Origin: Plantago ovata
Taxonomy: Eukaryota; Streptophyta; Magnoliopsida; Lamiales; Plantaginaceae
Direction of reading: 5' to 3'
Assembly (NCBI GenBank): GCA_028274465.1
Contig: CM051455.1
Location: 130,668,096 to 130,732,095 of the forward strand
Length of the DNA: 64,000 nt
Shown here: piece after piece, positions 57,901 to 64,000 of the stretch
Layout of the letters: every line of letters begins with the position of its first letter
Position numbering within the stretch: the first letter of the stretch is position 1
Made by a program: the position numbers and the translations under genes
The notes under the pieces: model-generated
The model's input: the letters and a program-made list of their open reading frames with translations, nothing else
Database searches by the model: none
What the model was told of the DNA's origin: nothing

Positions 57901-60900
57901 TACACAATCATATTATGAACACAATCGAAGTGTTGGACAGGTTGTATGATTTTTTCCAGTATTAAATCTATTACTTTATAGCTGTATATACAAAATAAAA
58001 AATAATACTTGTACTAACATTAAAATTTATTTCCTTATCATAGTTTCTCAAGTATAGCATCTTTTGCTTTATAGGTAATGGATGGGAGTTTGGTCAACAT
58101 TGATGTTACTGCACCAGGAGCTATAATTGCTCTTACTCTGATGTATTTGAAGGTAACTTTGAGCTCAAAAAAGTCTCAAGTAAAACTTCCTATCACACCC
58201 TCCGTTGCATTGAAAACTTCTCAACTTTCCTTATGTGTCTTTCCACTTTGAGCTTCCCATTTCTAAGTTGGGAATATATTCTATGCACAACCCAAATTAA
58301 TACCCCTACAATTGTCGAATATTTACATATCTGCCACTTAATTTGCCCAACTATTTTCGGATTCTACCACAATTAACCCAGCCTTCTTAAATTCTGCCAC
58401 TAAATTAGCCCCACTTGCATTTGTTTACTATTATTCCTAAACTCTGCAATAAGAATCCAAATGGAAACTTTAAAGTTTAAAATACACTAAGGGAATATCT
58501 AATTTCTCTTGAAACTTACTCATATGCTTTTTTTTTAATACTTAATTCATTGCTTGACATAAACAGACAGAATCTGAGGTGATAGTCTCGAGACTATCAA
58601 TTCCGCAAACTCAGTTTGATTTGCAGTATGTGAGGCCCGACTTTATATTGCTCCGTGTCATTGCTCGGAATTTAATATTGTGGAGCAGGTACTAATTTAA
58701 GTTGGTATTCTAAGAAATTATCATGTTTATTTATTGTCATCGTGTATCATACTTGGTTAATGCATGTTTGTATTGCACAGGATTCGTCCATCAGAAGAAT
58801 GGATTGATTCACAGATCCCAGAAGTTGTGAAAATAAGGGTCAAGAGCCTAGGAGATGAGATGGATGATATGCATGATATTGAAGTTGAAGCATTTGTTCA
58901 GGCATATGTCAATATAGTTGTTGGTGCATGCATTTCGCTCGGTATGTATGCTTGATTAATCCTACTATTGTTCTTAGTTCCCCCTACGTTCTACATAGTA
59001 AATGTTCCAACTCTTCGTTTTGTTTATTTTTATTTATTTATCTTGTTGCATTTCATAGTTGGAAACTTTGTTCACTTGATGCTATTGAAAACCCATGGAC
59101 TACAGCCCTTCCTAGGAATATTAAATAAAAATGTTTCAACTAAGAAATCTTGTTAACGGTATACTCTTACTAAGTGCTATAAAATTCTCTTATGAAAGCT
59201 TTTTTGCGTTTACTTTGCAATTCTTAATGTTGCCGACTGTTCATGGTAGTGTACAAATTATAGCAAGATGAAGAGAAACATGTGTAAAGGAGCAAAATGG
59301 ATGGATTTATTAATATTTCCTTCTGGTCTAACATTGGGATCTTAAACCTGCCAAATTACTCAATGAGCTGTGCCTGAAGCAATGAGTAGATTATAGTTAC
59401 TCTGCTGGATAATGTATTCATCAATTGCTAAGATACTAAATGTGGAACATGCATGTTTGCAGGCTTGCGATTTGCTGGTACTAGAGATGGAAATGCACAG
59501 GAGTTGCTTTACAAATATGCTGTTTACTTTGCCAATGAGGTTTGTTGATACTGTGATGCTACAATATGCCCTTTACTCAGTTTTACTCCGCCGTAAAAAG
59601 TTCATTAATGTTCATTCAGATAAAGCCTGTTTGTGGTTCCCATGACAATGGTCTCCCCAAAGGATTATCCATTTATGTTGACCGTGGGACACTAGAGACG
59701 TGCCTTCATCTCATCGTTCTCTCCCTGAGCGTGGTGAGTAGATTAATATCAGATTTTTGTGTGTGTGTGTGTGTTTCAGGTAAACTCATGTCAGTTTTCC
59801 ACATGAGCAGGTAATGGCTGGGTCTGGCAATCTACAAACATTTAGATTGCTCAAGTTTCTTCGTAGCCGCAGCTCTTCTGATGGACATGCTCAGTTTGGT
59901 ACACAAATGGCTGTGAGCATGCTGAACTCTATTTTTATTTGTCCTCATGTCCATTGTGTTGATATTATTTATGGAATTCAACATCTCTTAGATTTTTGAT
60001 GCCCATGGAGAATTTTCCCTATACAACATTCTATTGGAAAGAAAGACCTCGACTGTTTTGCATTTTCATTATCTGTAATACTAGTTAAGATGGCATAAGT
60101 GGACCTTAATTTGTCTTCAAAGTAATGAAAGTTCAAACCATGTCTATGATCTTTAAGTTAATGTTGATTTGTTTATTTCTTTAACTGTTTTAGATAATCA
60201 AGTTACTACAATAAGAGCCTATAGTAAATTTTGGAGACTATACCATTTCTTTACTCTCTTTCCCCTGTTCCTTCCCTTCTCTTCCCCCCATCCACCAACA
60301 CCCCTACCCCGCCCCTCCCAGAAAGTTTGTTATTTTCTTTTTCAGAAATGGAACCTGATACTTAATTTCGGGTCTCAGTCCCTGCTGTCCAGCAAAAACT
60401 ACTCCATCACTTCAGTTAAATTCATGGTGGTGCACATCTACTGGTGTGCCTTGACAATGGTACAACTGCAAATCTAATCAAATGGCTTCAAAAGGTGGAC
60501 TTAGTTGTAAAGAAAGTTTTGGGGGATACCTTTTCGTATTAATGTCCAAAATCCAAATGTGTGCTAACTTAACATTTCCAGTAACAAGTCACAATAGAAA
60601 ATACATGTGTAGTACTCCCTCCAGTTCTGGAAAAGGACACTCTAGTTTTTAACTCTTGCAAAATAAATGATATTCTAGGTATTTCCCGCCTATTAATTCC
60701 ATTTTTGCCCCTAATCATTCATGTGAAACGATCGGTAAGGCAGTAATGGAGGGGCTCATCTCAGATCTTTGAGCTGGCCTAATACAAATTACACATTCTA
60801 TTTGTTGATGATACCCTTACAGGACAACCTACTGGGTTACCATATTAAAATTTTGAGATTTAGTAATGAGAGAGAAAGCTTTTGGCGTTTTGTGATAGTG

Positions 60901-63620
60901 GAAAAATATAGTAAACTAGAGGGTGGTTGGTGCTCCAATGAATGTGAAGGGTCTGACGGGTTGAGCTTGTGGAAATTCATTAGGAAGGGATGGAATGATT
61001 TTCAAGAAAATTTAAGGCTGGAGGTTGGGGTGAGGTCGAATGTCAGTTTCTGGCACGTTCGGTGGTGAAGGTGTATCAACTCACATACCGAGTCTATGCA
61101 ATTTAGACAATGCACAAGCAATGTGGGACTTTCAACATGCTCCCTCATGTGGAACCCAGCTCTACACGTGGGAATAAACTGTCGGTGCTCAATCAAATAC
61201 ATTATCGAATTGGGTCTTCTCTGACCAAGTTGGTAAATTGTCCATGAGAAGTAATTCAATTTCACCCAAGTCTCTAACTCGTAGTGTGGTGTTGAATTAA
61301 CGGATTTATATCAGGTTTCCAGCACTCAGTCCCATCTCTTTGGATACATTCTGAACCTCTTTCGGTCGGCCCATTGGTTGGCTAATTTAGTATGGATGGT
61401 GTTGTCAGTGTTGGAATTTGATTCCAGGACTTTGCATTGGACAAAGGCTGTGATACCACGAAACAATTCTATCTCATCTAAAAGCTTGAGCTTGTAACGA
61501 GGTGTGGAGCTAATTAATTTATTTTAATTTTTCAACTGGTTGCATTATAATTTAATATCTTGGGCCGTGCTTGGGGGTGTAAAACTATGCCAGATAATAA
61601 AAGTAAGTATAGTATTGTTTCCATGCTTTGTTCTAACAGTGCTATTGAGAATAAATATTCCTTGCTGCATTTAGTACATGCATATCAAATTATCAATTTG
61701 ATTTGGCTGTTACACCTGTTTCTGGTGGGTGACAGTTGTGCTTATTGCTAATCATATTTCTAATATTTGATGTGTTCTAGTCTTCAACTTATTACCCTTT
61801 GGGCTCTATCAATGGATTTTTCGCATGTGATGCAGGTAAGCCTTGCTATTGGTTTCTTGTTCCTTGGAGGAGGAATGTGGACATTTTCTACTAGCAACAG
61901 TTCTATTGCCGCTTTGCTGTTAACACTGTATCCGCGTTTGCCTACAGGACCGAATGATAATAGATGCCATCTTCAGGTAAGCAATGTGCAGATGCTCTGT
62001 TGTTTACTGTTCAGTCTATAAAGTTTTGCCATGTTTAAGAGAATGCACCAGTCTGATTGATTTATTAATTCAAGTATGCTATCAAGCTATGACTACTTTA
62101 TTGAAGTCTGAAAATAGAGGATATCTGTTCATCCTGTGGGAACAGGGTTTCTGAATATTATAAGTTTGCAGGAAAGGAGAGCAAATTTACTTGGTTCATA
62201 TAACAATTCTACTATGTGTTGTGACTATAGGTGATTTAGTAATCATATATCGGAACTTTTGTCTTGTCTTGGCTACCTGCAAATCTTTTACTTTCTACGG
62301 GTACCAGCAATAAATTGGTTGTTTTCTTACCCCTTTATTTTCTTTGCTGGTATGACCCCTCCTTTGTAGGCATTCAGGCATTTGTATGTTCTTGCAACTG
62401 AAGCCCGCTGGATTCAAACAGTTGATGTGGACACCGATTTACCTGTTTATGTCCCTCTGGAAGTTACCACTAAAGAAACTGAACTTTATGCTGAGACAAG
62501 TTTCTGTGAGGTGACTCCATGCAGTCTCCCAGAACGTGCTATTGTGAGCCCTTACTCTCCTGTTCTACTAGCATTCCTTCCAATGCTTATACATTTAATT
62601 CTAGATCGACAGGTGTCCACTTTGGAGAATTATTAGTTTCTAGTTTTGCAAGAGTTAAAAGCTTTATGATTTATCAGTTTGGTGGTGGTCTTCCACTTGT
62701 AGCTATTCATATTCTTTGTTTTCCATTTTACTGGAGTCTGGACATATGGCCTGCAGAAGTGAAATTGTGACACCGCGTTTGTGTAGTTTAGTTGAAGTTG
62801 GTGTAAGTCTCATTTTGTTTATGTGTAAACATGATATATTAGGAAAATAGCTGAATACATTAGACAAATCCTTGTTTCTTCAAGAGCATCAGATAAAAAT
62901 GCCAATGCCAACCGCAGTAGGATTAAATGTTTCATTGCTCATATTGTAGTTGTTTAGTCATCCATGTCCTTATATTACTTCATCCTTATCTTTTTTGTTT
63001 CAAATTATCTACTTAGTGGACTATTCCCATTCTGGAATGTAAATAAAATGATATGCCTACATATATGATGAATGATGTTATGATTTTAACCAACTTGTTA
63101 TCACAGTTAAAGACTGTTCGTGTTTGTGGTCCTCGATACTGGCCGCAAGAAGTGGAACTTTGTCCCGAAGGTATGACTTGCTATTGTGTGTAATCAGTTC
63201 ATTTATCAGTGTCTAATTGTATATCTGATATCTGGATCGTGGCGCTTGAACAGAAAAACCTTGGTGGAACTCTGGAGACAAGAATCATCCATTTAAATCT
63301 GGTGTCCTTTACGTGAAGAGAAAAGTTGGAGCTTGTTCTTATGTAGATGACCCCATAGGAAGTCAATCTTTACTGTCACGGTCAATGCACAAGGTCGGAA
63401 TCCTTCTTGACGTGTACATTTCCTTTTTCATAACTGTGATTATTGAGTGAAATTGAATGTTCGCTTTGCAGATGAGTGGTTTGACAAAGCCTCGATCATG
63501 TACTCCAGGCCCTGAGTGCATGGGGGCTGCATCGATAGACCAGTTAGTTAGCACCTTTTCATCTGATCCAAGTCTAATTGCATTTGCTCAACTCTTTTGT
63601 GATTCATCCTGGAACGACAG
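42934..63620 (+). CDS. APC1: Anaphase-promoting complex subunit 1 (34 exons seen, 3' end beyond window)
   Basis: The largest scaffold subunit of the APC/C ubiquitin ligase, which marks cyclins and securin for degradation in the nucleus. Exons: 42934-43124, 43312-43375, 44075-44159, 44516-44799, 44901-45006, 45102-45256, 45661-45848, 45976-46045, 47493-47660, 48104-48588, 48960-49416, 49837-50172, 51066-51149, 51978-52070, 52219-52278, 52357-52455, 52851-52990, 54719-54799, 55441-55512, 55807-55878, 57245-57338, 57690-57772, 57884-57940, 58075-58152, 58567-58688, 58781-58941, 59463-59539, 59620-59733, 59811-59912, 61836-61976, 62370-62543, 63107-63170, 63254-63393, 63472-63620. They total about 1,615 codons of a protein near 1,700. 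The start MSAGVRELTVLSKFKPFGL matches plant APC1. The N-terminal half is the propeller domain (RFTLPSKVLKACWCQMG; SLWPLPCGLLLQRAPEGNL); the C-terminal half has PC repeats (HAGLLLALGLHGHL, GYAVSAGFALGLIALGRG, APGAIIALTLMYLK, GFLFLGGGMWTFS). Phases agree at every junction except intron 16. Introns 5 and 34 use GC donors. Confidence 0.95.
46850..47130. repeat. hAT-like repeat debris in APC1 intron 8
   Basis: Text such as TAATCGCGGCAAATAGCGC and GGTTTATGGCACGATGG resembles non-autonomous hAT elements with GCGGCAAATAGCG units. No termini or TSD could be fixed. Intron 8 is 1,447 bp long. Confidence 0.3.
47765..48010. repeat. MITE-like repeat in APC1 intron 9
   Basis: The segment TAAATGATTAGGGACAAAAATGGAATTAATAGGTGTGAAATACC is, in inverted orientation, nearly the same as 60660-60735 in intron 29, so both introns carry copies of one small element. 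Confidence 0.55.
48830..48854. repeat. (CT)n microsatellite in APC1 intron 10
   Basis: About twelve CT units in a row. Confidence 0.9.
50819..51018. mobile_element. Stowaway-like MITE in APC1 intron 12
   Basis: The left end CTACTTCTTCTGTCCCAGTC followed by AAAGCTTCCCGTTTAGTT is the inverted copy of the right end (AACTAAATGGGAAGCTTTGAC..GAGGAAGTT). TA lies on both sides (50817-50818 and 51019-51020). It is 200 bp long, and its right edge is only 47 bp before exon 13, so it lies very close to the acceptor. Confidence 0.8.
53196..53219. repeat. Adjacent poly-T and poly-G runs in APC1 intron 17
   Basis: A run of T followed directly by about 13-14 G. Such G runs are rare in plant DNA and are often length-uncertain in assemblies. 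Confidence 0.8.
54571..54587. repeat. Poly-C run in APC1 intron 17
   Basis: About 16-17 C in a row, followed by A-rich text. Confidence 0.85.
56486..56640 (+). mobile_element. tRNA-derived SINE in APC1 intron 20
   Basis: The head GGGTGGCCGAGTGGTAAGGG (A box) and GGGTGTTCGAACCCCGAC (B box) are followed by AAGGTGGTATAG and GGAGCTATAAGGTTGG. These body phrases also occur in the SINE at 19135-19299, so both belong to one family. The 3' end is not clear. Confidence 0.7.
59757..59775. repeat. (TG)n microsatellite in APC1 intron 28
   Basis: About nine TG units, inside a 77-bp intron. Confidence 0.85.
60612..60765. repeat. MITE-like repeat in APC1 intron 29
   Basis: It begins TACTCCCTCCAGTTCTGGAAA, a Stowaway-type end, and contains ATTAATTCCATTTTTGCCCCTAATCATT, the inverted counterpart of the intron 9 repeat. 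Confidence 0.6.
60766..61070 (+). pseudogene. LINE reverse transcriptase fragment in APC1 intron 29
   Basis: One frame reads KLHILFVDDTLTGQ, the RT catalytic region (FVDD). A shifted frame then reads RFSNERESFWRFVIVEKYSK, GGWCSNECEGSDGLSLWKFI and VGVRSNVSFWHVRW, which belongs about 250 residues further on in LINE ORF2. The stretch between them is deleted. It belongs to a different LINE lineage from the one at 30610-41996. Confidence 0.8.
61071..61545. repeat. Retroelement-like repeat in APC1 intron 29
   Basis: The text ...GACAAAGGCTGTGATACCACGAAACAATT.. contains TGATACCA, the complement of a tRNA-Met primer-binding start, and resembles common decayed repeats in plant introns. No termini were found. 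Confidence 0.35.
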
Positions 63621-64000
63621 GCAAGATTTTCTTTTGGATGTTTTCTCAATTTAGTATCCATTGTTTTATATGTGGCACCAAATCAATATATACAAGTAAT
63701 ACAAATGACTGCACCTATGCAGTCTTGAGATATGCAGGGTCAACTAAAAATAGCATGTCTTCTTCCAAAATTTGGCTTTGCTTAGTGACACAAGAAATCA
63801 AGATGCAGTCAAATGGTGAAAAACAAGTCTCTTGTATTTTGACGCACACATTCTGGTTTTAAATTGAAAGATGACAACTATGCAAGAGATTCAATTTTCA
63901 ATTATACAAACAAAAAAGTGTGTCTAACTCTTCCTTTGTCGCACTACTAGAGATTCATCTTGATTCTTAAATTTCAAATGTTCATCAAGAGCTAATCCCA
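63621..64000 (+). other. APC1 intron 34, incomplete at window edge
   Basis: The sequence after the GC donor at 63621 (GCAAGATTTT) shows no further APC1 exon up to 64000. The remaining C-terminal region of the protein must lie to the right. Confidence 0.7.

Overview
This is plant nuclear DNA, most likely from a eudicot. It is AT-rich, its genes have many spliced exons, and about half of it is transposable elements. I recognise four protein genes and one tRNA gene: the 5' end of a clathrin heavy chain gene (minus, 1627-2160), a clade-B PP2C phosphatase (minus, 21148-22410), an Em/LEA group 1 seed protein (plus, 28202-28678), a nearly complete anaphase-promoting complex subunit 1 gene (APC1; plus, 42934-63620, running off the right edge) and a tRNA-Leu(CAA) (minus, 19527-19610). 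I cannot name the species.

Layout. 1-2452: clathrin gene start, its second intron and its promoter. 2453-3454: a non-autonomous hAT element built as a long inverted repeat. 3483-6840: a decayed Copia element on the minus strand with 144-bp LTRs. 6932-8136: a Gypsy-type solo LTR. 8490-11430: repeat debris with a 657-bp palindromic-ended element. 11777-14215: a 5'-truncated LINE between two copies of a 173-175 bp direct repeat. 14216-19120: decayed LTR, CACTA and SINE pieces. 19135-20354: a SINE, tRNA-Leu and a Tourist-like MITE. 21148-22410: PP2C. 24263-26009: a second Gypsy-type solo LTR. 26980-28678: a mariner-like repeat, then the Em gene. 30610-41996: a full-length L1-type LINE on the minus strand, split by three later insertions. 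42478-42820: a MITE just upstream of APC1. 42934-64000: APC1 with 34 exons in the window and small transposons in its introns.

The genes are unrelated housekeeping or stress and seed genes and form no pathway or cluster. I found no new multi-gene system. The more unusual points are structural: a LINE with three nested insertions, each datable by its own target-site duplication (TSD); a LINE flanked by a very long direct repeat; a hairpin-forming hAT element next to the clathrin promoter; tRNA-like promoter modules inside two unrelated solo LTRs; and, in APC1, GC-AG introns plus one intron whose two sides differ in phase by one base. All splice sites were read by eye from GT/GC-AG signals, frame continuity and remembered family proteins.
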